64,000 nt of DNA. Origin: Volvox africanus. Lineage: Eukaryota; Chlorophyta; Chlorophyceae; Chlamydomonadales; Volvocaceae. Of this stretch, positions 43,722 to 56,437 are shown piece after piece (the stretch's first letter is position 1; each line of letters starts with the position of its first letter). Made by a program: the position numbers and the translations under genes. The notes under the pieces were generated by a model. The model made no database searches. It saw nothing but the letters and a program-made list of their open reading frames with translations, and was not told the DNA's origin. The stretch covers positions 372,001-436,000 of the forward strand of contig BSDZ01000079.1 of assembly GCA_030268105.1 (NCBI GenBank). Reading direction: 5' to 3'.

Positions 43722-45483
43722 GAAATAGTCCTACTCGCCAGAGCTATGGAGCTGAAAGAGTTTTTAGAGCTTGTGTCAGGGATAAATGGTGTATGAGAAT
43801 CCGTAGCGCGGTGCCCTTGGCAAGCCTGCTTTATAACTCGAAGAAGCCCTTGGTGAAAGTCTTTTGATTGCGACCCAGCGAACATCATGTTGGTACTGCT
43901 CAAATGTTGCTTTTTCTATGGATGGTTCGAATGAGCTGTTGGCTCACCCCTGAGAGCTCCTTGCGAATCGACACGCCGGGCACAGAAAAGAAATAGCTTG
44001 AGTGAAGCTGAAGTCCGTGTAACGTCCCATGGTTCCATGCCACAACAAACTATGACAGTAGCTTTATTCCGTGACTTTCGATTGTGATATCCGCGACTTT
44101 TATCACGTACGTAAACCGTCCTCCTGAGGAAGGAGGAAACTAGGCGTAACGCCCGTGTCCGCCAGGTGCAGGACAGATTGTACGGCCCAACCCAGCAGGT
44201 CACTACTAGCTCACGCGGGCTGCTGCTAACCTACATAGCTCAAAGCCCCCTTGCGTAAAATTCCACACCATAGCCTCCCAATGCACGCCTACTGCCTTTC
44301 CCATGCCATGCACCTGGATCATGTAAATGCCCAAGCATATGCCGCTGGACTAGTAACTGTTTTTCGCTGTCATGGCTCTCTTGTTCAAGTCCAGCTCCAG
44401 ATCCAACTACTGCAGCTCGCCGAGCCATGCCTTGAGCCAGCCCGTGAAGGCGCACACTTGCCACAGCCCACGACAGGGCCTGCCTCGAATCCATCCCAAC
44501 GTCCCACGCCACTTGCATCGGTTAAAATGGTGACGCCATCAGCGCCTAAGGACCCTGGGCAAGTCCAGGTCAGTGACGGTCCAGGACTTGACCTCGTCAT
44601 AGACTGACGAGTCACTGCTCAGCAGGTCATCGATAACTTCAGACGACAGGCACAGTGAACACAGTAGCGGCACTCGTTAAGCGCGAGGAGTGAGCTGGAT
44701 CACGACAGGTGGTACAACCTGGACACCCAAAGGGGGTATAGCAACTCGTTTGACCTGGGGTGTACGGACTGCCCTCCACTGGACTATCTATTGAGGCAAA
44801 GCCAACCGAGGGCCCCCAGGACCGACGACCAAGGGATGAGGCCCTAACCCCTCCAGCCACGCCCGACAGCTCCTGAAGAAACGGCCGAGTGCAGAATGTG
44901 TGCTTGGACCGGGTACAGCAGCCGTGAATGATCAGGGCAGCCAAATGATCCCGACAGGCACTCTCGGTAGTGCACAACACGCTTCATGCCGTGCTCTTCG
45001 TCGCTTCTTGCCTAGACTTGCCTAGACACATTCCTGTTCGTCAGGTTGTTTGGCTCGTGTGCGCCAAGCATCCATCACGCCGTTCCTGTGGTGCGGTGGC
45101 ATACGGGGGAGGCAGTGCAACCCCTCGGTTCCCCACCCCCTTAACACACGCCAGGCTACGGCCTGCGTATTATGTGTGTATATTAATAGATGTTAGGGCG
45201 CGTGCCTGCACGTGTAACGTGAAGCCGCCCCTGAAAGCGTGCACCAAACGAAGGTTTTGGGCAATGGACTCACTGTGGGATGGGACCACCTTATTGTTGA
45301 TAGAATGAATGGCGGACCGGTGAGCGACGTCCAGTCCGACTGCTCGATATATACGGTTTATGTGTTACGGTACAGCCGGCGGGTGGCTTTGTGCTCTGTA
45401 TTGACACTAACCTCGTAACAATTATTAAGAACTGCCTACATTAGTCTTTCCATAAAACACTGGGAAAGTTTGTAAATACCGTC
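43722..45483. other. intergenic with an unassigned decayed coding-like stretch
   Basis: Minus-strand frames at about 44975-44370 look partly coding (a Cys-rich piece CPGCTTCRDPAHSSRL, and SSDSSVYDEVKSWTVTDLDL in another frame), but the frames shift and contain stops. I would guess a dead mobile-element or pseudogene remnant without being able to name it. Confidence 0.3.
44018..44022 (+). terminator. candidate TMEM208 poly(A) signal
   Basis: TGTAA about 300 bases after the stop codon at 43721. It is a short motif and so only suggestive. Confidence 0.3.
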
Positions 45484-48400
45484 ATGTCATGTAAGCTAGC
45501 AATTCTGCTGGCGGTTTCAAACTCCATCGCTATCAGTATTTTCCTACGCGGATTTGTCCTTACACGCATCGAATTGCCAAACAACAGTGTGTGCGTTGAT
45601 CCAGAGCTGTCAATCAATCCAGACGTGCAGGCAAACTCCACAAGTAATGGGTGTTGGTCGAAACCCGTTTTTGATCGGGCAGTTGTTATTATTATCGATG
45701 CACTACGCTATGATTTTTTCTTTGGAAGTGCGAACCGGAAAGGACAGATGCCCTTGCTCACAGGCCTGCTGGCCGAAGCGGTAAATATACGCAATTATTG
45801 ATGTATTTCATACTTTGTATTATAAAATAAAGAACTGGCGTCTTGATTGCAGGGTGCAGCCAGCGTGGCTTACAAGTTCGTGGCAGATACCCCGACCATC
45901 ACGATGAGCCGTCTTAAAGCTTTACTTACGGTGCGGGTAACATCTTTGTATACTTATTTCTCTGTTTGCGATTTTCAACTCGCATTACCTGTGATGCCGT
46001 TCCTCGGCCGTCTCCCCGCGCATCCTGCCCTTTGCCATAAGCCCCCTCTCCTACTCACCAATGAAGTCCTTCCTTTCTCCGTTTGCATGTATCAAAAAAT
46101 TACACAGGGTGGCTTACCGACCTTTCTGGATATCGGCCAGAGCTTTTCGGCAGCGGCAATCAGTGAGGACAACCTCCTTGCGCAGATGTATGCCAGGGGG
46201 ATGCGCGTGGTGCGTAGAGCCATTCGCAGCCTGGGCCAACTATGCACATGAACTCTATCACAAGTTTTACATGCTAAAGCATATAATAATAAGCGGATCG
46301 TGGTGAGATATCGCAACAGTCGGCCGTTGGGTTTCACTACTATCCAGGGTCCAATTTTGCACCATTTGCACCAATTTTGCACCATGCTGACATTGAAACT
46401 ATGTAAACAACAAGTTACTGAAGGCAGGGGTGCTTCTTTTCCGTGTACGTGTTCCACATCCTCCATACCCTGTTGTATTGCCCCGCGGACCCTTCCTGAC
46501 TTGTCTTCAACTGCCGTTAGCGTCACTGATGCAACCATCGTACAGCTGATGTGGAGTTGTGTGCTTCTGGGTCAGAATGCCCATGATGCCAGTGGCTGGA
46601 TACGCGTTAGGTCAGATTACCAAGCAAGGATAGGATAGGGAACGAAGCAGCAGATACCTGTTTTTGCTTCATCCACCTCACATCACATTCCGCCTCCGCA
46701 CCCGCTCCAGGTTGTTATGGGCGACGATACGTGGGCTCAGCTGGCCCCCCTCCATTATTACGCCGCTTGTCATCCCTACCCCGCCTTCGACGTCCGGGAC
46801 CTGCACACTGTTGACGACGGTGTGTGGCAGGTGAGAGGGTGCCCACTACTCCATGAGTCGTCTGGTAAACGAGGACGGAGCATGTATTTCAGGCAGCAGG
46901 CACGTGCGGAATGGGCGAGCCCACAGCTCGCCATTTGGCCAGGTAGCGGAAATGTGTGGACAATTTGCGCTCGTCCCCCTCTCCCTTTCCAAAAACGCTA
47001 GTTTGCTCCTGCACACCGAACCTCTTTTCCTGCTGCGCAGCACCTTCCTTCCTACCTGCGTCATGTCGCAGACTGCAGCAATTGTAATACAACTGCATAC
47101 TGCAGTACTTGTTTCGCGAATGCAGCCGCTGGTGGTCCCGGCAGCAACTGCAGCAGCAGTGGCCCCGACAGCTACACCAGCCCAGCGGCGGGGTCTGGCG
47201 CCCGGACACGGGACGAGGCTTATGGGTGGAAAGATTCCGGAGCCGCTCCGCAAACCCCTCCAACTTGGAAAGAAGTCCCTGACGAGGCTCTTGAGGCTGT
47301 GGTTGAGGCTCCAGGACCGAGATGGGACGTGCTAATAGCACATTACCTTGGCGTGGACCACGCAGGGCACACGCACGGCGGCGACAGTCCTGAGATGAAC
47401 GACAAGTTACGGGATATGGATGAACAGGTTACGAAGGTTGCAGGTAAGGTACGGGGCACGGGGATACGGGACTGCCTGCGGGGATAAGGAGAGGATTGCA
47501 CGGTATAGAGGAAATGAACAGGGCTGTTGCACGTAGGGGTGAGTATCAGGTTGTCAATTCATAAGGAGTGTGCAGGGGACCGATTGGAAGCTCCTGCTAA
47601 TTTCCGGTTGTACAAGGGACAGGGGGCTGCGGGCACCTGGTGGGGACCCCGCACAGCGCCCTCCTCCCAGTCACCTGTCCTGTCCGGCAAGCAGCGCATC
47701 GATATGACCTGTGCAGCGGGTCTATAGCGCCATTTGGCGGCTGGAGAGGGGCTAGAGCGTAGGGGGAGGGAGACGTAGCTGCCGCTCATGCAGGTGTTTG
47801 CCTATGTGTCAACGTGAGGGGTACCCCATGCAGATCGGGGTACCTCGGGGTACACACGCGCGAGCCATCGCGCCCCCACATTTCCCGCTGAAGGCCGGCC
47901 GTATCTGGAGAACGGTGTTGCGATATTCTTCTGCATGACACGTCGCCGCATTGTTTCCTGTCGTTTAGCCATCCTTTTGCTCCGTGCCTGTGCTCTGCCA
48001 CTCGATCCTATCGCCAGAGATGCTGCTGGCAGGGGCTGGTGATGGGTCGGCTGGGGCTGAAGGACCGTACAGCCGTACATTGTTGTTAGTGCTTGGGGAT
48101 CATGGACAAACAATGAGTGGTGAGTAGGTATTAATTAGTTGTACTGACTTTGGATTGCCATAGGACTGTTTTCGGTTGCTGGTCGTCCCATCTCCGGGAG
48201 AGATGTTCCTTGTTAGCCAATCACCTGAAGCTACCTAAGCATCCATACAGTGATATGTGACTACTCAGCTTCGTTATTCAACCTTATCGTGAACGCAGGT
48301 GATCATGGCGGTGGCTCTGATGAGGAGCGGGACAGCGTGCTCCTGGCCTTCCACGTTGGCCTCTGGAAGCAAGCCAGGGAACGGGCCGCAGCGGCAGCGG

Positions 48401-51400
48401 CCAGTGGCGCTACTAAGGCTGCAGGCGAAACAGCCGCCGCAAGCACCGTTGGCTCGGGAGACCCAGATGGAGATGAGGCTGCTGCCAAGGCGATAGAGGC
48501 GGGTAAAGACACGCCCGCGCCGGAGGCTGTACGGCAAATCGACCTGACACCCACACTGGCGCTGCTCCTTGGTTTGCCTATACCGTACGGCAACTTGGGG
48601 AAGGTCAACCGCCGGCTGTGGGACATGGCGCATGGGGAGGGTAATCGCCACACAACCGATCACTCGGCTGGCGGCTGTAGCACCAGTACGAACGGCTCTG
48701 CAAAAATCGAGTCCCACACATCCCAGATATCCACCGCGGCAGTGGATGGGGCATCAGCAGAGTACGAAGGCACTCTGGGCTGCGCATTAAGAAGTTACGT
48801 GGCGGCGCTACGCGCGAATGCTGTCCAGGTGGGTCGCTACTTGACGTCGTACGCAATCCGCGGCGGACTGCCGTCAGATGAGCTGGCGCACTGTACGCAC
48901 TTACTGCGCGCCGCAGATGAGGGTTTCTGTCGGCTGACACAGAGGGGCAGTAGAAGCGGCTCCTATGGGAGCTGTGCAGACTATGCAGACGTGGACGGCG
49001 CAAGCAGCAACAATGCTAGGTTTGGAGAGGACGAAGTCGAGTCCCTGTATGCGGCATTCCTGGAGGCTGCGGGGGCCCTGGCGCGCCGAAAGTTCACCCG
49101 GTTCCACCTGCCTTCCATGGCGGTGGGGTGTTTCCTAGCGGTGGGCTGCGTGGCGTTGCATGGCTGGCTTCTGTCAAGGTAGGTAAAAGAAAACGGTAAG
49201 GTTGTCGTGACTGCGCCGGATTCGGCAAGGTCAGTTAACCAGAGCCTATACGAATTGAGTCATCCTCGTTCTTCCATTCTCTCACTCATTGCAGGCTTTG
49301 CCGATGGAAGGACTTGTTGAACCCTATTAGTATCGGTGCCTTGGGCGCGGCCCTCACACATGCGTTAGGGCTCTTCAGCGCAAACTGGATCCAAGGCGAG
49401 GGCAGGATATTGTGCTATAGCCTGGAGGCGGCAGGACTTCTGCTGTGGCTACTGGCCATCTTGCGAAGTGATTTTGACGACGGTGATAATAGTGATCGCG
49501 ACGGTTATGCAGCACTAGCTGTGGCGCCGAAGGTGCAGTGCACCAACTCTTGCAGTCGCCCGGGTTATGAATTTTGTGATAATGGCGCCGCCACCCGTGC
49601 TAATGGATATAACGGCGGTCATAAGCGCGATGGCGTTGGCGGTTATGGCGGCGGCGGCTGCACCTGCAGCAATGCTATGAGCTGCACGGCGGAGAGCATA
49701 AATTCTTCAACGGTACCTAGCGGACTACACGAGTGTCGAGGTCTCGATTGCCTGAAGTGCCCTGTGGCTTTACCGCAACATCCTGGCCACAATCCCGTGG
49801 GACCACAACTTCCAGGCCCTCAGCGGCACCATCCCCAGCGGCATCGGCGACTCAGACGCTCCTTATGGGGGGTGCTGAGGCGCCAAGCACACCTGGTCGG
49901 CATGTTGGCTGCAGCGCTGACGTGCAATGTGGCGCTGCAGCGGTACAGCCTCATCGACCGGTGGGGCAGCGATCCACATGACAAGCGCCAGTTGGCGGCG
50001 GCTGGCATGGCTGTTGCCGTACCGCAGGATGCTACTAGTGACGGAGGTAGCTCGGGGACGGCGACGGGCCTCTCACACTCCATGTCGTTAAGAGCGCTGC
50101 TAATGGGAGCAGTCGAGACGCTGGTGCCATTAGGGCTGCTATCTGCACTGCTAGGCGCCTTGCGACCTAGATGTGACCATCGCAAAACAGCTGCAGGGAG
50201 CTTGGCCCGTCGTGGCGCGAGACAGCAGCATCCTCAATCCAGCTGGCGGCAGCTGCAGTGGCGCCTGCTGGGCGCCGTACCGTTTCAGCTGGCCGCCGCC
50301 TGGTGGGCATTACAATTGACAGGTTTAGGTGGTTTGTCGTTACGTGCAGCGGTGGCACCGGTGACTGCGGCCGTGCTGGCGCCAGCTCGCGTGTTTCTGG
50401 CGATGGTGCTTCCACTGCTGCCGCCGTCAATGAGATTACAGCCTCGTGAGGTGCTGTCACTGCTGATGTGGATGCTGCGGGTCGCGGTACCACACCTGAC
50501 GACTATGCAACTATCGAAAATGGTTGCAACGGTGTCGGAGTTGCCATTGCGGCTGCTACTTCCCCGGCTCGTGTACCTCCATGCCGGGTTGGCGATGCTG
50601 CAGATTCTGCTGCTGGTTGTGGCCCGTTTAATTGAGGTGAAAGCGCGTTGGCGACGGCAGCAGCGGCTCCTGTCACCGCATGAAGCTGTTGTTCGGCCGT
50701 CAGCTGCAGCAGCAGCAAAAACAACATCGCACATTATTGGTGTTGTAGCGCTCATGGATGACTGCGGTAATGCTGGGACCCTGGTGTCTGCGGAAGCAAT
50801 GATTGACGCCACGTGCACAGTAGTCAGTAGCGTCACGGCAGTGGTGTCTCTGCTGTTGGGACGGCGTGGCCCTGCCATTATGCTACTGCTTTGGGTGAAC
50901 GGGCTTGCAATCTTTGGCCTCCTGCTGGCAGCAGGGCGTCTGCGCAGCTCCCGCCGGGTGGTACAGCAGGACGTCAGTGCAGAGGCAGGGCCGCCGTCAG
51001 GGCCAGCGGCTGGGCTGGAGGTGGCAGCAGGGGCCCTCTTGGCGGCCCTGAGCACGCATGCCTTCTTCTTGACGGGCCACTTTTGTGAGTTTTCCGGATT
51101 GCAATACGATTCACCGTTTGTGGGTTTCGACCACATGTCCTGGCCGGCCACGCCGATATTGTTCTGGTTGAACTCGTTTGGTGCCTTCATGCTGCCCACC
51201 ATGGCGCTGCCGCTTGCGGCGGCAGCGCTCACAACTGCCCTTGAACACAACCGAAATGACAACGTCCATGGCCAATGCTACCACCATCATACCTACGGCC
51301 AGGCTGGTGCCAAACCTCCAACGCATGGGCGCACTGCCCCGGCGGTGGGTGCCAGTCACCAGAAGTCAGCGTTGCAACTTCGGTCACCACAGCTCCAAGG

Positions 51401-51686
51401 GCATGAAGTAAACTTTGAGGCAGTGCTGCTGAGCGCACCCGGTGGCGACAGTTCTGGCGACCTTGACACGTGCAGTGCCGGTGTCGTGCTGCTGGTGGCG
51501 CTGTCTTCTTGGCGTTCCCTTAGCTTGTGTGTGGCGATGCTGAGTGCCGGGTTGCAGCGACATCACGTGGTGGTGTGGGCGCTATTCGCACCCAAGTTGG
51601 TGTTTGAGGTGTGCTTCACAGTAGCAACGTACATGGCATTGCCTCTAGCGGCGGTTTCTATAGCCGCGGTGGGGCGGCAACGTTGA
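45484..51686 (+). CDS. PIGO: GPI ethanolamine-phosphate transferase 3 (PIG-O)
   Basis: Exons: 45484-45780, 45853-45930, 46108-46209, 46711-46830, 47041-47443, 48018-48119, 48299-49178, 49295-51686. All phases agree, giving 1457 aa, longer than the about 1090 aa of the human protein. It adds ethanolamine phosphate to the third mannose of GPI anchors in the ER lumen. Seen: an N-terminal signal-anchor; [29 protein letters not shown], where the family has its nucleophilic Thr; [32 protein letters not shown] and [19 protein letters not shown], which are the alkaline-phosphatase-fold metal ligands. The catalytic half is spread over small exons. The multi-pass membrane half is one 2.4-kb exon with Ala/Gly/His-rich loops. 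Extra length comes from inserts at about 47060-47290, 48380-48520 and in the membrane half. Confidence 0.95.
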
Positions 51687-52076
51687 CCTGGTTGAAGAAA
51701 TGGAGTTTGAGCTGTACAAGCATTCGCTATACGAACATGTTATGGCTCTGGTAGGAGTATGGATATGAACCGCGCAGGGATATGCACAGTGCCGTGCGTG
51801 ACCAAGGGTGAGGTCACGCGCACCCGGCCGTGACAAGGGGCACGATGCACGGGTAGAGGAAATGGCACATAGGGATGGTGATCGCACTGATGATTGCCGC
51901 GTGGGCATTAAATATGAAGCACTAGTCGTAACAATGTATCACTGCGAAAATGTCTCGCCTAAGCCACCAATGGGCCTGCACAGTTGGACCTGTGCGTCTA
52001 AGTGCGCTCTTATGGTTTATGAGTGTGTGTGTGTCCATACACCCTGGTACAGGTGCGTGGTGCTCCTATACTGTGT

Positions 52077-52081
52077 TGTAA
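52077..52081 (+). terminator. candidate PIG-O poly(A) signal
   Basis: TGTAA about 390 bases after the PIG-O stop. Confidence 0.35.
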
Positions 52082-52761
52082 TACGTGCTTTAGATTGCCT
52101 GAAATGCACTTCCGGTCGCACCGGTCGCTCTGGCCACGCTAGCCAAAGCTGCAAGCGCCCAGCCCCGAACGTGCATAATGATGTCTAAGAAATCCTTTTC
52201 GTTGCTGGGGCTTATGTCAGAACCCGCTGCAGCCAGAATGCGAATCGCATTTTGTGACGGCCAAGTGATGCTTGATAACGGCCCACTAATCCATGCTTAC
52301 AACACCCTACGTCAGTTATGAAGTATTTTACAGGTCTTGGCGTGCATTAAGCCACTAAGGAGTCGCAAGCCTATGTTCATCAACGCAAGTAAATATGCAG
52401 GACCGAATTTCAATATTGCCATTCACTTATCCATTGCCATCATTCGGTGGAGCGTGCCGCTCCGTCTTCCATACATGCGTGTCGCTTGACCGTTGGGTCC
52501 GTTTATTTGCCCCTGACACAACTCTATGACGTGCTGTTCAAATATCGCTTCGCACTGCATCTCAACATTCCTGCTAAACTTTGCTGCTCCACTGTATCGT
52601 CACTTGCAAGTTTCAACAATTATCGCCATTTCTGCAACAACTTGCCTACTAGACGTCGTAAGATCTGCACAACGTCCCCCTTTTCCCAGCAAGCAAGCAT
52701 CCCATTCCCAACACTCGCGGCTTTCCCCAATTCATACGTGGATTCTTTTCCAGCCTCATAT

Positions 52762-52766
52762 TTACA
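52762..52766 (-). terminator. candidate MEMO1 poly(A) signal
   Basis: TGTAA on the minus strand, about 130 bases after the MEMO1 stop. Confidence 0.4.
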
Positions 52767-52895
52767 TACCGTCCGGAGATACCGCTCCTCCCATCACGCC
52801 TAACTTCACCTCAAGAGCACTTGCCAGGTGCTCTGCACCTACCACCTCAAGAGGCAGCAGCCCCACCTCAATGCCTGGCCCCATGGCGCAATCCC

Positions 52896-55800
52896 TCAAG
52901 AGCCATCGACAATCGTGACAACCGCTGCCGCGTAACTAACACTGGAATGTGACTGTGATGTACATTTACTGGACTGGTCGTACTTGGTGAACTGGATCTT
53001 GTGTTGAAGTTTGCTGTGCTGCAGCATCTGCCAAGGTAACGGGACCGGGCGGAAAGCGGCAAGGGGTGGTGGAGCGACAAGATAAGGAATACACAATAGT
53101 GGTAGTGGGATGAACGCGGGGAAGCAAAAGTAGGACCTCTGCTGACACCAGGGGGTTGGGGGGATTGCGAACGAAGCCCTAACTTCTATCACATGCACAG
53201 CGCCGGGGTATGTGCTCATGTTCGCACGTGTATGCGCGTGGTGAATAAGTAAAGTCAGAGACACGAAAAGGTAAGATCCTATACACCATCGCATTTGCCT
53301 TTAGCGACCATCGCTGCCCTGTACGGCAATCGCACATACACCTTACTTTGCCCGAACCTCGGGTCCTCGTGCCTGGGTCCGTCGCCGCACACAGCAGGCC
53401 CCTCCCTCCCTTCTTTTACCTGTGTGGCGCTCCTGCTTCCAATGCCCCACTTAAGAAGCCATTCGTTGCCCCATTCATGGTCCCTCGTGACCCCCCCCCA
53501 GAGCCCTACATTGAGAAACACGCCGATGGGATGTCGGCCACAGATGGTGTTGCGGTAAGTTTCCAGGTAGGTTGCGAAGTCAGTGGGGTTGCCCTGCGAC
53601 AGAACAGATGTTGTGGTTTGTGACGCCAGGGGAGTTGGGTCATTTCATTAGTTGGTAGGGATGTAACAATGTATGTATTCGGCTTGTGGATTTTGGCCGT
53701 GCTACCGGGCATAATGCATCCCTCTTCCTCTTCCCCTCCCTAAACACGACGTACCCCTTCAATGGCATCCATCCCCAGATGGTCAAGCCACTTGATGGAT
53801 TCCCAGATTTGGCCCTACTTAGGCACAATGAAGGGGCAGCAGCGGGTAAGGATGGGAGGTATCAACACAGGTGCCGCGAATTATTGAGGGTGTTCAGGTT
53901 GCGGAGCCAAAACAAAGGCGGTTGGAGGCCGAGAGGGCGTGCGTGGATACCCACCCACTCATCCACCGTTCCAGCCCTGAAGAGCCCTTCTTGTCCCAAG
54001 GCCATCTTTCCGGCCGATACTGTCTGTTCCTGTGCGCTCTGGAAGCCTAACATTGCGGCAAAACCGCACGGCCGGAGACACCAATGATCTCAACCAGCTC
54101 CAACCTCACAAGCTTCAACCTACACGCTCACTGCAACATGCACTCAGGGGCCCACCTGGTCCCGGTTGTAGTAGGTGTAACTGAATCGGGATCCCCAGTG
54201 GCAAAAGTCACTGGATACAACAAACAGGTTGGTTGGATCGTCAAGGTATGGCCCCAGAATCTTGCCGTACTGCTCCTCCCTGCGGTTCGGCACGATTGGG
54301 AGGATCGTGTGGCAATAGCGGGAAGACGACACGCGGGGCGATTAACGTTGAGATGTATTGGATGGTAAGCCTGGTGCGGCAGATATGCACATAACGCCTT
54401 CTGCGATTGATTTGTTCGACAACGGATGGACGGGCAAAGAGAGGGGACGAGACATTCCAAGGATGAGAACGTTATATTCTAGAGGCACCAAGCAACACAA
54501 CGCTATTACATACAACATGATAAGATCTTTCTCCCTCCTTCGTTGTTCATTATTCCGTAGCATCAAGACGCTTAGGGGTTCCCTCCTCCCTCCCCTCCTA
54601 GTGGCGCGTACTTCAGACTCACCCCTCGGTCGTAAGGGCGCCCACCATGATGGGAACAAGCTTGTACGACGGGCCCCGCAACGTGTGTACGATGAATGGC
54701 ATATGAAGCTCAAGGCTGTGTTCGGCCTGTCCTTCCGGCGGGCGTAAAAGGATGCAACGATTGTCGAGTATTGGTAGTCATGCAGATGCGCGCCATGTAA
54801 ATGGAGTTGGTTTGGGGCTGATGTGAAACGAGTGCGGCGCATCGCAGGGCCGGGGCCGAGCTGATAACATCCAAAGACCCTTCAACCACCACCAGGTGAT
54901 GTGCTCCCTTCCTTCTATCGTAGTGAAGGCGTCAGATCACTGTGTCGGTGTCCTCTACCTGCAAGCTTCCGAATCTCCCAAGTCCGCGATGGCGTGGCCC
55001 CGCCTAACCCTACATTTGAGAGCTCATTCTGCAAGATGAGCACCCGCGTCTCGGCTTCGTTGAGCGTGAAACGATCCATGGGTCATGCCCCGATGCACCG
55101 ATGTCCCACCTCGTCCACGTCCAGCGACATCATTTCAAAGCGCCCCGTGGCCTTAAGCTGCATGTACACCTCCTGGTCGATCTCCATGGAGTCTAAAAAC
55201 CGCATGTTTGAGGAAAGACGGGAGAGGTTGCGAGGTGAAGAAAAAGACAAGTCATCGTAACTTAAGGTTACCGGAAGATGGGAGATGGCCACCAATTCAC
55301 GAGAGCAAGAGCGAGTGAGAGCGAGAGAGTGAGAGCGAGAGAGTGAGAGCGAGAGAGCAAGAGAAAGAGCGAGAGCGAGAAAGAGCCTAGCGGAGGTAAG
55401 ACTAAAAAGGCAGTCATCCTCGATTCCCGACCTGAAGCCCTTCAAAAGTCGGTCACATTTCCAACTCATCCCATTTTACCCCATCTACCACATACCCAGG
55501 GGCGTCTCGTACACCATTTGGGACGACAGCATGCACTTGCGGGTGAAGACGTGGTGGGACGGACCCAGAAGGAACACTCGTTTGCTATGGAGATGCGCAC
55601 ACGGAAGAGAGGTTCAGGGAATTGCCAAGGGAAATGAGACACACGGGAGTGGTTACCATGCCGAGGACCGCCGAGGAACTGAGGCAAGGGTGCAGAGATA
55701 GCGGGTTTATGTGGCGACTGGTGTAAGGATAGCAGGCAGCAGCAAACACATTAACTGGACATCAGACGGAGGCGCGCGTTCCTGATAAAGAGGGACATGC

Positions 55801-56437
55801 TATGCGTTGTGTAAAGTATGCAGGGTGTATTGTGCGTAGGACGAAAGAAGGGAAAGCAGTTGGTAGGCCTGGCATCCCTGGGAGCTCTGGATTGGGTCTA
55901 ATTGCGAGGAAGGGACGCGCTTAGGTGCTAAGGTATGCAACGGTTTAAGATACCGAGGATCAAAACGGTTCCAACTTACAATTTGCTGGGGTCGATGTGC
56001 TTGTACGCATAAGCCATGACGTGGCCGCAGTACGAATACCCTGCATGTCTGGGGCGGGCGAAAGCAGCAGTAGCATAACAGGGATGGAGGGCAAAGGAAA
56101 TCCTGGATGCAGCTGCAGCTGATTATGGGAATGGTAGGCACACGGTACTCCTGCTTTTAGGGTGCAGTAAGCTTTCGCGGCTGAACGATATCGTTACGTC
56201 ACGTACGGGCCGATGATGGCACGGGCAGACAAGCCAGGCTTAGGTTGAACCGCGGCCTTCCAATCCTCAATTTCGGCGTTCAGCACATCAGCTGCGGCGT
56301 AGGCAACCGGGCATGTTCAGTTGGAATATATGCGATATATCTTCAACAGTAAAACCACTTCGATGATGCAGCTTATGAGACACACCGTCATCCTGATACC
56401 AGGAACTTGCGTGTGAAGGTCGCCTTATTCTCGGCAT
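52896..56437 (-). CDS. MEMO1: MEMO1 family protein
   Basis: Ten exons (minus strand): 56437-56386, 56291-56207, 56048-55980, 55584-55496, 55192-55099, 54715-54623, 54279-54156, 53814-53755, 53593-53510, 53027-52896. All phases agree, giving 293 aa; human MEMO1 has 297. MEMO proteins have a dioxygenase-like fold and have been linked to metal (copper/iron) and redox handling; in animals they also act in ErbB2-driven motility. Seen: the N-terminal HASSWY in the place of [39 protein letters not shown] and [10 protein letters not shown]. The two histidines and the cysteine proposed as metal ligands in human MEMO1 are therefore present. The Gly-to-Ser change in the first motif is unusual. The first exon is only 52 bp and was placed by homology and phase. 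Confidence 0.94.
55301..55386. repeat. purine-only GAGAGCGA/GAGAGTGA repeat
   Basis: A low-complexity tract of variants of GAGAGYGA inside a MEMO1 intron. Confidence 0.85.

Larger units (their letters stand above)
51687..52895. other. convergent 3' region of PIG-O and MEMO1
   Basis: There is no coding exon here. Candidate poly(A) signals for both genes are listed separately. Confidence 0.5.

Noticed and set aside
50285..51262. 325-codon ORF on the minus strand
   Set aside because: Antisense to the PIG-O membrane exon; its Ser/Arg/Thr-rich composition is typical of a shadow frame.
53295..53623. Proline-rich plus-strand ORFs opposite MEMO1
   Set aside because: They overlap a conserved MEMO1 exon ([10 protein letters not shown]) in antisense and have no features of their own.
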